DNA from: Planococcus halocryophilus
GTDB lineage: Bacteria; Bacillota; Bacilli; Bacillales_A; Planococcaceae
Length of the DNA stretch: 64,000 nucleotides
Assembly (NCBI RefSeq): GCF_001687585.2
Contig: NZ_CP016537.2
Span: 3,010,001 to 3,074,000, forward strand
Direction: 5' to 3'
Position numbers and translations under genes: made by a program. This document shows, one piece after another, positions 1-8,042 of this stretch. Under the pieces are notes generated by a model that worked only from the letters and a program-made list of their open reading frames with translations, was not told where the DNA came from and ran no database searches. How positions within the stretch are numbered: position 1 is the stretch's first letter; every line of letters begins with the position of its first letter.

Positions 1-718
1 ATTCTTTTGTTAGTTCTTTTTGAGGATCCGCAAAAATATCGTATACTTGTCCTTCTTCAATCACCCGTCCACCTTGCATAATAGCCATCCGATCGCAAAT
101 TTCTTTCACGACATTCATTTCATGGGTTATCAATACAATCGTGATGTTCAATTTCCGATTAATTTCTTTCAATAACCGTAAAATTGATAAAGTCGTATTA
201 GGGTCGAGTGCTGAAGTCGCTTCATCACATAACAGCACGGCGGGATTGTTTGCCAACGCTCGCGCAATGCCGACACGCTGTTTTTGACCACCACTCAACT
301 GAGCAGGATAGACATCCCGTTTGTCTGCTAAACCGACCATTTCAAGCAGTTCTTCTACACGCATTTTAATCTCTTTAGAAGGTGTGCCTGCCGCTCGAAG
401 TGCAAAAGCGATATTGTCGTAAACTGTCTTTTGGCTAATCAAATAAAAATGTTGGAAAATCATCCCGATTTTTAACCGCGCTTTTCTCAGTTGATCGCCA
501 TTTAACTGTGTTAAATCTTTTTCATCGACTATGATACTGCCAGAGCTTGGTCGTTCGAGTAAGTTAATACAGCGGATCAACGAACTTTTTCCTGCTCCTG
601 AGTAACCCACAATCCCAAATATTTCACCTTTTCCGACTTCAAGTGACACATTATCCACTCCGGTAACGGCACCATGTTTTGTTGTATACGTTTTCGTCAA
701 ATTTTTAATCTGTATCAT
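1..718 (-). CDS. metN: Methionine ABC transporter ATP-binding protein MetN (3' end cut by window)
   Basis: ATPase of the MetNPQ importer, which takes up D/L-methionine at the cell membrane. About 239 codons are present and the C-terminal regulatory part lies off the left edge. Walker A is GYSGAGKS at residues 38-45, the ABC signature LSGGQKQR is near residue 140, and Walker B ([13 protein letters not shown]) follows. The unusual GYSGAGKS Walker A is typical of MetN. The start ATG has the ribosome site AGGAGG six bases upstream. An S-box leader precedes the gene, so it should be expressed when SAM is low. metP and metQ would be expected further left. The family call is secure; methionine specificity rests on the S-box as well. 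Confidence 0.95.
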   Translation of the reverse strand, partial: MIQIKNLTKTYTTKHGAVTGVDNVSLEVGKGEIFGIVGYSGAGKSSLIRCINLLERPSSGSIIVDEKDLTQLNGDQLRKARLKIGMIFQHFYLISQKTVYDNIAFALRAAGTPSKEIKMRVEELLEMVGLADKRDVYPAQLSGGQKQRVGIARALANNPAVLLCDEATSALDPNTTLSILRLLKEINRKLNITIVLITHEMNVVKEICDRMAIMQGGRVIEEGQVYDIFADPQKELTKE

Positions 719-735
719 GGCTTCCTCCTGGCAAT

Positions 736-769
736 AAAAAAATGCCTCTTTCATCAAGAAAGAGACATC
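736..769 (-). terminator. Intrinsic terminator of the S-box leader upstream of metN
   Basis: On the minus strand an 11-bp stem (ATGTCTCTTTC paired with GAAAGAGGCAT, one G-U) is followed by a run of seven T. It sits between the SAM aptamer and the metN ribosome site, the usual place for the expression-platform terminator formed when SAM is bound. Confidence 0.85.
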
Positions 770-783
770 GAAAATTTTAATTT

Positions 784-892
784 CTCGACTTATCTTCCGA
801 AATGTTTTCACATTCCGCAGGACTTGGCACCTTCCCAACTGGGGGTTGCCGGACGTCATAGGGCCTACCCCTCGGTCTCTCTTGATAAGTTA
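784..892 (-). ncRNA. SAM-I (S-box) riboswitch upstream of metN
   Basis: Read on the minus strand, the segment starts CTTATCAAGAGAG, continues with GAGGG, GGCCC-TATGA, CCGGCAACC and AAGGTGCCAA-TCC-GC, and closes with GGAAGATAAG. These are the conserved blocks of the SAM-I class in order, and the first and last can pair as P1. The downstream terminator is the off state. It should reduce metN operon expression when SAM is plentiful. Confidence 0.95.
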
Positions 893-911
893 GTATATTA
901 GATTGAATTTC

Positions 912-940
912 ATGTTACAGACATACTTTCAGGGTGTCAA
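912..940 (-). promoter_or_regulatory. SigA-type promoter of the S-box/metN transcript
   Basis: Minus strand TTGACA (935-940), 17-bp spacer, TAACAT (912-917). Predicted start is near 905, just upstream of the aptamer. The -35 box touches the stop codon of the upstream mtnU-like gene. I see no terminator between the two genes, so read-through from mtnU is also possible. Confidence 0.6.
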
Positions 941-1729
941 TCAAATTTTGAATGTTTCGTATAATTTTTCACGACGATCGTCAAAGACCGGGATTCGTTT
1001 ACGAACTTCTTCTACTTCTTGTAAATCAATTTCCACATACCCTATGCCTTCTTCTTTTTTCATGTCCAAACGAATTTCTCCCCAAGGAGCAATTACCATG
1101 GTGCTTCCACCAAACACGTTGTTCGGATCACTGCCAATGCGGTTAACTCCAACGATAAAGCATTGGTTTTCAATCGCACGAGCTTGAAGCAACGTACGCC
1201 AATGATCAATTCTTGGTTCTGGCCATTCTGCAGACACGAAAATAAGCTTTGCATCATTTAATGCTTGTGCACGAATCCACTCAGGAAAACGGATATCATA
1301 GCAAATAACACCGCCATAAACAACGTTATCCAATTTAAATGTGCCAAGAGTGTCTCCTTCTTCTAAATGAATATGTTCATCCATCAATCCAAAACGATGT
1401 GCTTTATCGTATTCAGAAACAAGCTCACCTTTTTTATTGACGACATACATCGTATTGTAAAAGCCATTATTTTTCTCTGTTGAAACAGAACCCCCAACAA
1501 TGTTTACCGATTTTTCTTTTGCGAATTTTTTCAACATCTCCACTGTCCGGTTTGTATTGTCTGCTAACATGTTAAGCTCTGTTAGTGCATAACCCGTATT
1601 CCACATTTCAGGCAAAACAATCGTATCTGCCCCGTTGTCAGCCGCTTCAGTTAAATAGTTCAATACCTGCTGATAGTTTTTTTCTGGTTTCCCAAATACA
1701 ATATCCATCTGAACACATGCAATTTTCAT
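941..1729 (-). CDS. mtnU: Carbon-nitrogen hydrolase (MtnU-like omega-amidase candidate)
   Basis: Nitrilase-superfamily enzyme of 262 aa that hydrolyses a C-N bond. The catalytic triad is visible: Glu41 (LPEMW), Lys109 (EYDKAHRFG) and Cys143 (GVICYDIRFPEW). In Bacillus, the ykrU/mtnU protein of this size neighbours the methionine-salvage aminotransferase, and here the gene is divergent from an MtnE homologue. The likely role is removal of amide from 2-oxo-4-methylthiobutyramide formed by glutamine-dependent transamination; this is inferred from context. The longest frame begins at a TTG at 1750, but the ATG at 1727-1729 has GGAGGAGA spaced correctly and is preferred. Confidence 0.8.
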   Translation of the reverse strand: MKIACVQMDIVFGKPEKNYQQVLNYLTEAADNGADTIVLPEMWNTGYALTELNMLADNTNRTVEMLKKFAKEKSVNIVGGSVSTEKNNGFYNTMYVVNKKGELVSEYDKAHRFGLMDEHIHLEEGDTLGTFKLDNVVYGGVICYDIRFPEWIRAQALNDAKLIFVSAEWPEPRIDHWRTLLQARAIENQCFIVGVNRIGSDPNNVFGGSTMVIAPWGEIRLDMKKEEGIGYVEIDLQEVEEVRKRIPVFDDRREKLYETFKI

Positions 1730-1814
1730 ATTCTCTCCTCCAGTAGACAAGCTCCTCTAAATTCTATAAGATTCGGAGTAGAAGTGCAATTATTTCGAAA
1801 ATAAGGAGAATTCC

Positions 1815-2978
1815 ATGGACTTTTCAAATCGCTTGCAAAATTTACCGACTCAATTTTTCGCTCTACTCGTTGCTAAAACGAGCCAAGCTATCGCTGAAGG
1901 GCGCGATGTCATTAACCTTGGTCAAGGCAATCCTGATCAGCCGACACCTGACCATATCGTTAAAGCATTACAAACTGCAGTGACCGATCCAAAAACGCAT
2001 AAGTATTCACCTTTCCGCGGAATATCAACTTTGCGGCAAGCAGCAGCAGATTTCTATAAACGCGAGTATAACGTAGATATCGATCCCGATTTAGAAGTAG
2101 CCGTTATGTGCGGAACAAAAATTGGGCTTGTTGAGTTGCCATTAGCATTGCTGAATTCAGAAGATCTTTTATTGCTACCAAATCCAGGTTACCCTGATTA
2201 TTTATCAGGTGCTCCATTAGCAGATATTGATTTTGAACTAATGACATTAGATCCGGGAAAAGGATATTTACCAAACTACGATGAGTTACCTGAACCTGTT
2301 CGCTCTCGCGCAAAATTAATGTACTTAAACTACCCGAACAATCCAACTGGAGCAGTAGCGAGCAAAGAGTTTTTTGATGAAACCGTCGTTTTTGCAAAAG
2401 AAAATAACATTGCCGTTGTTCATGACTTTGCTTACGGTGCTGTTGGTTTTGAAGGAAAAAAACCAGTTAGCTTTTTACAGTCTGAGGGAGCAAAAGAAGT
2501 CGGTATTGAAATGTATACATTATCGAAAACTTACAATATGGCTGGCTGGCGTATTGGGTTTGCTGCCGGACATTCCAAAATGATTGAAGCCTTAAACTTA
2601 ATTCAAGATCATTTATTTGCCGGGTTATTCCCAGCGGTTCAACTTGCTGCAGCTGAAGCATTAAACGCCGATCAGCAATGCGTGGATGATTTAGTAAATC
2701 TCTATGAAAAACGCAGAAATGTACTCGTAGCTGAATGTGCACGTATTGGTTGGGAAATAACAGCTCCACAAGGTTCATTCTTTGCTTGGTTACCCATCCC
2801 AAAGGGTTTTACGAGTATCGAATTTGCTGATTTCCTACTTGAAAAAGCAGATATTGCAGTAGCTGCTGGCAGTGGGTTCGGTGATGGCGGAGAAGGCTTT
2901 GTCCGTGTCGGATTACTGGTTGATGAGAGCCGTATTGTCGAAGCAATCAAACGGATCGAGAAACTAGAGTTATTTTAA
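1815..2978 (+). CDS. mtnE: PLP-dependent aminotransferase, MtnE-like (methionine salvage)
   Basis: Class I/II aminotransferase of 387 aa. The sequence closely follows the B. subtilis MtnE pattern (DVINLGQGNPDQPTP near 31-45, YPNNPTGA near 173-180, and the PLP-binding lysine Lys238 in LSKTYNMAGWR). MtnE transaminates 2-oxo-4-methylthiobutyrate to methionine, the last step of the methylthioadenosine salvage cycle, in the cytosol. The ATG is preceded by AAGGAGA. The gene is divergent from the mtnU-like gene, with about 85 bp between the start codons. The other mtn genes are not in this window. A broader aminotransferase role cannot be excluded from sequence. Confidence 0.85.
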   Translation: MDFSNRLQNLPTQFFALLVAKTSQAIAEGRDVINLGQGNPDQPTPDHIVKALQTAVTDPKTHKYSPFRGISTLRQAAADFYKREYNVDIDPDLEVAVMCGTKIGLVELPLALLNSEDLLLLPNPGYPDYLSGAPLADIDFELMTLDPGKGYLPNYDELPEPVRSRAKLMYLNYPNNPTGAVASKEFFDETVVFAKENNIAVVHDFAYGAVGFEGKKPVSFLQSEGAKEVGIEMYTLSKTYNMAGWRIGFAAGHSKMIEALNLIQDHLFAGLFPAVQLAAAEALNADQQCVDDLVNLYEKRRNVLVAECARIGWEITAPQGSFFAWLPIPKGFTSIEFADFLLEKADIAVAAGSGFGDGGEGFVRVGLLVDESRIVEAIKRIEKLELF

Positions 2979-3026
2979 ATAGCAAAAGACAGCTTCTCGT
3001 TTTTAAGGAAGCTGTCTTTTGCTATT
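2978..3026. terminator. Bidirectional terminator between mtnE and the signal peptidase gene
   Basis: A long near-perfect stem (AGCAAAAGACAGCTTC with its complement) encloses an 11-base loop, with T-rich tails both ways. It can serve mtnE (+) and the convergent signal peptidase gene (-). Confidence 0.85.
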
Positions 3027-3047
3027 AACCCGACAAATGCTTTAGTG

Positions 3048-3581
3048 TTATTCGACAACACCTACATGTTCTAATGGTGAAATTCGAACTTTCACTTCAC
3101 CTACAATACTTTTCTCAGAAATGAACCCTAAAACTCGGGAGTCGGTACTGTTCAAGCGATTATCTCCTAACACAAAATAAGATTCTGCTGGCACAGTAAA
3201 TTCTTTAAAGTCCTCAGTCAATCGCAACATTCCCATTTGTTTTGCCGCTTTTAAGTTTTTTACCAAATATGGCTCGGTCATAGATTTTCCATTTATATAC
3301 AATTGGTCATCTTGCATGGAAATAATGTCTCCTGGAACACCGATTACCCGTTTAATAAAATTAACGCCATTTGGCGCAGTAAAAACAATCATATCAAAAT
3401 TTTCTATTGAGTAAATTTTAGCTAGCACAACTTTATCATTTTCTTCAAACGTAGGCATCATCGATTCCCCATGGACGGCTACTGGCTCAAACAGAAAATG
3501 CCGTGATAGTAAGACAAGAAGTACCGTCAAAACGATGACCCGCATCCAAGATATAGATTCTTTTACAGGATTTTCATACAC
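3048..3581 (-). CDS. Signal peptidase I (SipS/SipT type)
   Basis: Membrane serine protease of 177 aa that removes signal peptides from secreted proteins on the outer face of the membrane. One N-terminal transmembrane helix (about residues 12-30) is followed by the catalytic Ser40 in HGESMMPTF and the general base Lys77 in FIKRVIGVPGD. The later family boxes VLGDNRLNSTDSR and LGFI are also present. The length matches the single-span Gram-positive type. The start is GTG, with GGGGGAGA just upstream; the nearby ATG codons are in other frames. Bacilli usually carry several paralogues, so no number is assigned. Confidence 0.93.
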   Translation of the reverse strand: MYENPVKESISWMRVIVLTVLLVLLSRHFLFEPVAVHGESMMPTFEENDKVVLAKIYSIENFDMIVFTAPNGVNFIKRVIGVPGDIISMQDDQLYINGKSMTEPYLVKNLKAAKQMGMLRLTEDFKEFTVPAESYFVLGDNRLNSTDSRVLGFISEKSIVGEVKVRISPLEHVGVVE

Positions 3582-3766
3582 ATTGTCTCCCCCTAACCCC
3601 TTTATATCATTTATTATAATACGGCTTGCGTTTTGTGCCTACTGCTTGGCTTTTACCATGACTGAAGCGACTACTATAAAAAGCTTATCACTTAATTGCC
3701 AAGTTATAATGACGACTGCAATTCTCTATATCTGTATAGCTTACTAGCGTCTGAATCGTCAGACTT

Positions 3767-3795
3767 TTGAGCCCTTTGCAATTTTATGTTACACT
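3767..3795 (+). promoter_or_regulatory. Candidate SigA promoter of the SEC-C gene
   Basis: TTGAGC (3767-3772), 17-bp spacer, TACACT (3790-3795). It lies 25 bp upstream of the chosen ATG. Both boxes match consensus at four of six positions. Confidence 0.4.
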
Positions 3796-3819
3796 CAATA
3801 AAAAATGTAGGTGATTAGA

Positions 3820-4839
3820 ATGGTAGGAAGAAATGATCCATGCCCATGCGGCAGTGGCAAGAAATACAAGAAATGTCACGGAAAACAAGAAACTGTGTCT
3901 ATCAATGATTTGGTGAATGAAGAACTATTCAAAGTACGTCAACAGTTCTTCTCGGAAAACCCAAATCAGACACATATTACTGAGTTCCGTGAATTGCAAC
4001 AAGAATGGCAGCCACATTTGATGAAATCAATGGCTGAAAACGATGCACAAGCATTTGTGATTGAGAATTTCCTGTTCATGAAAAAACCTGAACTATGGGA
4101 AGAGTTTCTAGAAAAACAAATTGACCTTGCTCAACGTCCAACAACGAAAGAAGTACTTGGAAATTGGAAAGACGTAAAAGTATTCCTTGGTCAATATATT
4201 AAAGGAGATACAGAGAAAGCTCAGTTTACAGATGTTTTCACTGGCGAAACCCTTGAAATGGCTGACCAGCCACCAACTGATATGGAAAACGGACAAGGCT
4301 TATTAGCCATCCTACTTCCAGATTCACGCGTGGGAGAAAAAGGCGTTCTATTCTTGAACGGCTATTTAACGGTTGTTGGAGAATTCACTCCATTCTTCGA
4401 ACAGTTGAAAGCACAAATCGCTTCTGAAAATGCTTCAGAAGATGAAAGCTACTTGCGCGACAACTACTTAACAATTGTTGAACAAATCGTTAAATATTCA
4501 ACTGGCAGTGTAGAAGAAAGCATCCAGCTTTCTCCAGAACATGATTCTGTCATGGCTGAACTTGATAAGCATATCGAGAAAGCTGATTTTGATGAAGAAA
4601 CGGTTAGCAATATTACGAGTATTTTAAATAGCTATCTTGTAAGCCAGCAACCAACTGTCCAAAAACCTGAAGCACTTGTAGCAGGATACTGGAGATTCTT
4701 ACAGGATCACGAATTGGTGAAAGGCCCTATGCTATCTTCAAAAGACTTAAGTGAAAAATTCGGCGTCTCTTCAAGCACCATCTTGAAGCGCTCTAAAGAA
4801 TTCAGCGCTTATTTTGAAGAATTGTTAGCCAAAAAATAA
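3820..4839 (+). CDS. SEC-C metal-binding domain protein of unknown function
   Basis: A 339-aa protein that opens with a SEC-C zinc motif ([16 protein letters not shown], Cys8, Cys10, Cys19, His20), the module also found at the SecA C-terminus and in many uncharacterised proteins. The remaining ~310 residues are mostly helical and acidic. The final ~45 residues ([19 protein letters not shown]) resemble a small helix-turn-helix. The longest frame starts at GTG 3811, but AGGTG there acts as the ribosome site for the ATG at 3820, so the shorter start is used. It is a single gene with its own promoter and terminator. The actual function is not known. Confidence 0.8.
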   Translation: MVGRNDPCPCGSGKKYKKCHGKQETVSINDLVNEELFKVRQQFFSENPNQTHITEFRELQQEWQPHLMKSMAENDAQAFVIENFLFMKKPELWEEFLEKQIDLAQRPTTKEVLGNWKDVKVFLGQYIKGDTEKAQFTDVFTGETLEMADQPPTDMENGQGLLAILLPDSRVGEKGVLFLNGYLTVVGEFTPFFEQLKAQIASENASEDESYLRDNYLTIVEQIVKYSTGSVEESIQLSPEHDSVMAELDKHIEKADFDEETVSNITSILNSYLVSQQPTVQKPEALVAGYWRFLQDHELVKGPMLSSKDLSEKFGVSSSTILKRSKEFSAYFEELLAKK

Positions 4840-4880
4840 AAAGATAAGCTATAGAATATTTCCGCTTATGTGGAGATAAC

Positions 4881-4911
4881 AAAAAAGAGTAGCCTCGGCT
4901 ACTCTTTTTTG
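4881..4911 (+). terminator. Terminator after the SEC-C gene
   Basis: AAAAAAGAGTAGCC and GGCTACTCTTTTTT form a 14-bp stem with a two-base apex (in practice a small loop within the GC pairs) and a terminal T run. Confidence 0.85.
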
Positions 4912-5002
4912 TTTGTTGATAACTTTATGGGGAATTAGAAAAGGAGGAAGAAAAAGCGTTAAAAAACGGTGTCTATAAGTAAAATTCTCTATTTCCATCA
5001 TC

Positions 5003-5102
5003 TTATACACAGTAAACCTCTAATTTTTGTGTGCTATGTGGATAAGTTTTTGGAATTTTGTTAATTTTATTGCACAAAAGAAACTTACTAACATGTGGAT
5101 AA
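5003..5102. other. Cluster of three DnaA boxes in a non-coding gap
   Basis: Three exact matches to TTATNCACA lie within 100 bp: TTATACACA on the plus strand (5003-5011) and TTATCCACA on the minus strand at 5037-5045 and 5094-5102. The gap (4912-5134) has no gene and is AT-rich. Isolated matches occur elsewhere in the window inside genes (about 34337 and 48307), but no other group was noticed. In B. subtilis such clusters away from oriC bind DnaA and restrain initiation; the same role here is inference. The downstream gene could also be DnaA-regulated. Confidence 0.6.
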
Positions 5103-5134
5103 TTTTATCAAAGTCAGAAAAAAGGAGGAAGAAT

Positions 5135-5653
5135 ATGTTCGAAATCACGCTTAGTAGTTTTATACGGATCATCACAGTTGGTTTTTTAGCTTATGTCGGA
5201 CTTGTTATTTTGCTTCGTTTTTCAGGTAAAAGAACTTTAACTAAATTGAATGCCTTTGACTTGGTCGTCACCGTTGCTTTAGGTTCGACACTTGCGACCA
5301 TATTACTCAACAATAGCATTAGTTTACTTGAAGGAATGACAGCATTTGGCTTGCTTATATTGCTGCAATATTTGATGACTATTTTTTCTCTGCATTTCGA
5401 CTGGTTTAATAATCTTATCAAGTCAGAACCACGCCTTTTGTACTTAGATGGAAATTTTTTAAGAAGTTCTATGCGAAAAGAACGAATAAAGGAAATGGAG
5501 ATTCTCCAAGCGATTCGAAATACAGGATTTGGCTCTACTGAAAAAGTAAAAGCTGTCATACTCGAAACTGATGGCAGTTTATCAGTTATTAGCAGTGAAG
5601 TTGGCAATGCTTTAGAGCATGTTAATTCAGAAGTTGATGAAAACGAGACCTAA
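5135..5653 (+). CDS. DUF421 (YetF-family) membrane protein
   Basis: A 172-aa protein with three predicted membrane helices at about 9-28, 41-60 and 66-85, followed by a cytoplasmic domain containing the family pattern LLRFSGKRTL, FDLVVTVALGS and later IRNTGFGSTEKVKAVILETDGSLSV. Members of this family occur in sporulating and non-sporulating Bacillales and have no firmly defined biochemical role. The longer frame from 5027 is rejected because AAAGGAGGA lies correctly before the ATG at 5135. It is rather short for the family (often about 200-230 aa). The DnaA-box cluster lies directly upstream. Confidence 0.8.
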   Translation: MFEITLSSFIRIITVGFLAYVGLVILLRFSGKRTLTKLNAFDLVVTVALGSTLATILLNNSISLLEGMTAFGLLILLQYLMTIFSLHFDWFNNLIKSEPRLLYLDGNFLRSSMRKERIKEMEILQAIRNTGFGSTEKVKAVILETDGSLSVISSEVGNALEHVNSEVDENET

Positions 5654-5668
5654 TTTAATTAATATGAG

Positions 5669-5704
5669 AAAAAGGTGCATGGATTTTAGTCCATGCACTT
5701 TTTC
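5669..5704. terminator. Bidirectional terminator
   Basis: AAAAAGGTGCATGGA and TCCATGCACTTTTTC form a strong stem around a six-base loop, with A and T runs on both sides. It separates the convergent DUF421 and thioesterase genes. Confidence 0.85.
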
Positions 5705-6184
5705 TTATGGTCTAGGTGGCTTAACGCGCAGTTTTCGGTATTCCCGTCTTGCCGGTGCCGTATCAAAAAAGAGTTTTTCGCCTACGGATTCTGGCAAAAC
5801 AGGAGGAACTGGAGTTGGTTTGCCATCGTCTCCCATTGCAACCATCGTCAAGAATGATTCTGTCGTTAGTTTTTCATCCCCAGTTTGAAGGTTTTTTGAT
5901 TTTACTCGAACATAAACTTCCATCGAAGTGCGCCCCGTTGAAGTAACATTTGCTTCGAGCTCCAATACATCTCCAACTTTAGCTGAAGATAAAAAATCCA
6001 CTGAATCAATTGATGCCGTTACAACAACTTGACGGCGTGCGTGTTTCATCGCTGTAATTCCTGCGATTTCATCGATGTATGCTAAAACTTTGCCCCCAAA
6101 AATAGAATCCATGTGATTGGTATCAGGAGGAAGAACAAGCTTTGTTTGAATGGTTCTCGATTCTTTCATCGGTTTTGCTTCCAT
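5705..6184 (-). CDS. Hotdog-fold acyl-CoA thioesterase (YkhA-like)
   Basis: A 159-aa single-hotdog thioesterase that hydrolyses acyl-CoA to free acid and CoA in the cytosol. The family pattern is clear: NHMDSIFGGKVLAYIDEIAG with the catalytic Asp, then VDFLSSAKVGDVLELEA and GRTSMEVYVRV. The C-terminal tail is lysine/arginine-rich. Two in-frame ATGs compete. The second (6182-6184) is favoured because AAAGGA is nine bases upstream, whereas the first is only two to three bases from it. Substrate range (short or long chain) cannot be read from sequence. Confidence 0.85.
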   Translation of the reverse strand: MEAKPMKESRTIQTKLVLPPDTNHMDSIFGGKVLAYIDEIAGITAMKHARRQVVVTASIDSVDFLSSAKVGDVLELEANVTSTGRTSMEVYVRVKSKNLQTGDEKLTTESFLTMVAMGDDGKPTPVPPVLPESVGEKLFFDTAPARREYRKLRVKPPRP

Positions 6185-6281
6185 TGTCATCAGTCCTTTC
6201 TATATATAGCTGTGTTATTGGAAGTTCCCCCAAAACATTAGCCTTTCCTTTATAATATATTGAAATGAGGAGGAATACTTT

Positions 6282-7085
6282 ATGTCAGAGTTATTGAATA
6301 TTTTAAACACGCCTGAATTTCAATCTAAAACAACATTAAAGCAACAGCTTCAGGAGCTTGGCATTGTAGCTGGAGACCAAATAATGGTTCATGCATCATT
6401 AAAGTCAATGGGTTGGATCGCTGGAGGCGCTCAAGCGGTCGTTGAAGCCTTAATGGAAACTATTACAGAAGCAGGCACGATAATTATGCCCGCTCAGTCT
6501 GCGGACAACTCAGACCCCGTTTACTGGATGCAGCCTCCGGTCCCCGAGAATTGGCATCAATCGATTCGCGAGCACCTTCCTGCTTTTGATCCCCACTTAA
6601 GCGGACTTCGGGGTATGGGAAAAATTGCGGAATGCTTTCATCGCCATCCAGCGACCATTCGAAGCCCACACCCTTCTCATTCTTTTATGGCATGGGGTAT
6701 CCATGCGCAGGACTGGATGAGCGAACAGCCCATTGATGATTCTTTCGGAGAAAAATCACCACTCGCAAAAATGCTGCAAGCCAAAGTTAAAATCCTTCTG
6801 ATTGGTGTCGGCTTTGATTCGTGTACAGCTCTTCACTATGCTGAATTTGTTCAAGAAAGTCGCTCTACTTCGCTACAAGGCGCAGCCATAATGCGTAATG
6901 GAGAACGGGTTTGGCAAATATACGATTGTGTCGATATGGATTCAGAGCGCTTTCCGGAAATCGCCAAAGCTTTTCCTGGTGTCATTTCTAAAGGAGTTTT
7001 AGGGCAAGCCGAAATGCAAATCGTCGATCTGAAAGAGCTGGTCGAATTTGGAATCGAATGGCTCAAAGAACATCCTTCAATATAA
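6282..7085 (+). CDS. AAC(3)-family N-acetyltransferase (YokD-like)
   Basis: A 267-aa member of the aminoglycoside 3-N-acetyltransferase family, which moves acetyl from acetyl-CoA to an amine. Typical features are VHASLKSMGWIAGGAQAVVEAL near residues 36-57, IIMPAQSADNSDP, LRGMGKIAECFHRHP and the conserved SPHPSHSFMAWG. The gene has its own GAGGAGG ribosome site and strong terminator. Many chromosomal members in Bacillales are not shown to confer resistance, so the substrate should be treated as unknown. It has no mobile-element context, and base composition resembles its neighbours. Confidence 0.85.
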   Translation: MSELLNILNTPEFQSKTTLKQQLQELGIVAGDQIMVHASLKSMGWIAGGAQAVVEALMETITEAGTIIMPAQSADNSDPVYWMQPPVPENWHQSIREHLPAFDPHLSGLRGMGKIAECFHRHPATIRSPHPSHSFMAWGIHAQDWMSEQPIDDSFGEKSPLAKMLQAKVKILLIGVGFDSCTALHYAEFVQESRSTSLQGAAIMRNGERVWQIYDCVDMDSERFPEIAKAFPGVISKGVLGQAEMQIVDLKELVEFGIEWLKEHPSI

Positions 7086-7092
7086 AACGTAG

Positions 7093-7127
7093 AAAATGCC
7101 AGCACTCTTTGAGCAGCTGGCATTTTT
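7093..7127. terminator. Bidirectional terminator between AAC(3) and fic genes
   Basis: AAAATGCCAGC and GCTGGCATTTTT form an 11-bp stem with a 12-base loop. It reaches the last base of the convergent fic stop codon. Confidence 0.8.
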
Positions 7128-7717
7128 CATGGCGTAATAATTTCGGATAATAGCCTTTCTAAACGATCATTCCCCTTGTTAAACGAGTCAACAAAAGCAT
7201 TAATAATCTCTGCAGGTTCAAGTACTTTTCCCCACTCTAGCTGATAACCAGCATTTAATAACAACTGACGTGCAAATTCACGAATACACCGTCCATTGCC
7301 TTCGCGGAAAGGATGCAATGCATTTAATTCTGACAGAAAATAAGCAAGCCGAACAATCAGCTGATCTCGCGGCAATTTTTTTAAATAGTTCTCAGATTTC
7401 AGCTCATTAAAAATTTTAAGCAACTGTGTTTCAATGTGTTTCGGATGAGCAAAAGATGAAGAACCTTTGGAAATCATTTCTTGTCTCAATTCTCCAGCAA
7501 AAGGATAAACGTCTTGAAGAATATATTGATGAATGGCCAAGTAAGCTTTAACATTTAAAGGATCTGCCGGTTTTTGTAACCGCAGTTCTGCAAGACGAAA
7601 CAAAGAATAGACTTTTTCCAGTTCTTTCAGCTTTTGTTCATCTTCCACATCAAACAAATTGATCAATACATCAGTGCCCGGATAACAATACATTGAAGTA
7701 TGTTGGTACTTAGACAT
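7127..7717 (-). CDS. Fic/Doc-family protein (putative AMP-transferase toxin)
   Basis: A 196-aa Fic-domain protein. The active-site motif HPFREGNGR is intact at residues 135-143, with the catalytic His135, and the flap region (FAGELRQEMISKG) is upstream. Such proteins attach AMP to target proteins and are held inactive by an inhibitory helix carrying (S/T)xxxE(G/N). This protein lacks that helix, but the preceding gene encodes it, making this a class I two-gene arrangement. Start choice: the ATG at 7715-7717 overlaps the antitoxin stop (ATGTCTAA) and has AAGGAAG four bases before. The longer frame to 7765 is rejected. The target is unknown. Confidence 0.88.
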   Translation of the reverse strand: MSKYQHTSMYCYPGTDVLINLFDVEDEQKLKELEKVYSLFRLAELRLQKPADPLNVKAYLAIHQYILQDVYPFAGELRQEMISKGSSSFAHPKHIETQLLKIFNELKSENYLKKLPRDQLIVRLAYFLSELNALHPFREGNGRCIREFARQLLLNAGYQLEWGKVLEPAEIINAFVDSFNKGNDRLERLLSEIITP

Positions 7718-7901
7718 TAAACTTCCTTTTGATGGCCTGATGGAATTGTGCTTCCGTCCGTTCACCAGTTAATACCGATCGAACGAAGTTCTCATCCTCA
7801 CTTGTCACATCAAATCCTTCAGTGACCAAAGAATGTGAAGCATAGGAAATCGCATGATTGGCTTGTTCATGGGAAACTCGGTTTGCTAAATTCGTCAACA
7901 T
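7710..7901 (-). CDS. VbhA-type antitoxin of the Fic protein
   Basis: A 63-aa protein whose first helix contains the inhibitory motif SLVTEG (Ser24 to Glu28-Gly29), matching (S/T)xxxE(G/N) of class I Fic antitoxins. In the family the Glu blocks productive ATP binding in the Fic active site. The C-terminal half (ENFVRSVLTGERTEAQFHQAI) resembles the VbhA tail that wraps the toxin. The ATG at 7899-7901 has AAAGGTGG five bases upstream and replaces a GTG at 7910. The stop overlaps the toxin start by eight bases, which suggests translational coupling. Confidence 0.85.
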   Translation of the reverse strand: MLTNLANRVSHEQANHAISYASHSLVTEGFDVTSEDENFVRSVLTGERTEAQFHQAIKRKFNV

Positions 7902-8008
7902 GATGACCACCTTTCATGTAGAAATTATACCATTTCCCTGACTTTTTTTCTATCCTCAACCCTTGTGCCATAAAGGTTTCTAAAGCGTTTCACATAATGC
8001 AAGCTAAT

Positions 8009-8039
8009 AAAAAAATCCGGATGCATTTGCATCCGGATT
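8009..8039 (-). terminator. Terminator after the DUF779/aldehyde dehydrogenase pair
   Basis: AATCCGGATGCA and its complement form a 12-bp stem with a two- to four-base loop, followed on the minus strand by a T run. Confidence 0.85.
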
Positions 8040-8042
8040 CGT

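Noticed and set aside
6282..7085. AAC(3)-like gene as an acquired resistance determinant
   Set aside because: No mobile element nearby, composition like its neighbours, and chromosomal homologues of this type are common without proven resistance.
7982..7997. Possible cre site TCTAAAGCGTTTCAC downstream of the antitoxin
   Set aside because: Does not fit WTGNAANCGNWNNCW in either orientation, and no promoter is nearby.
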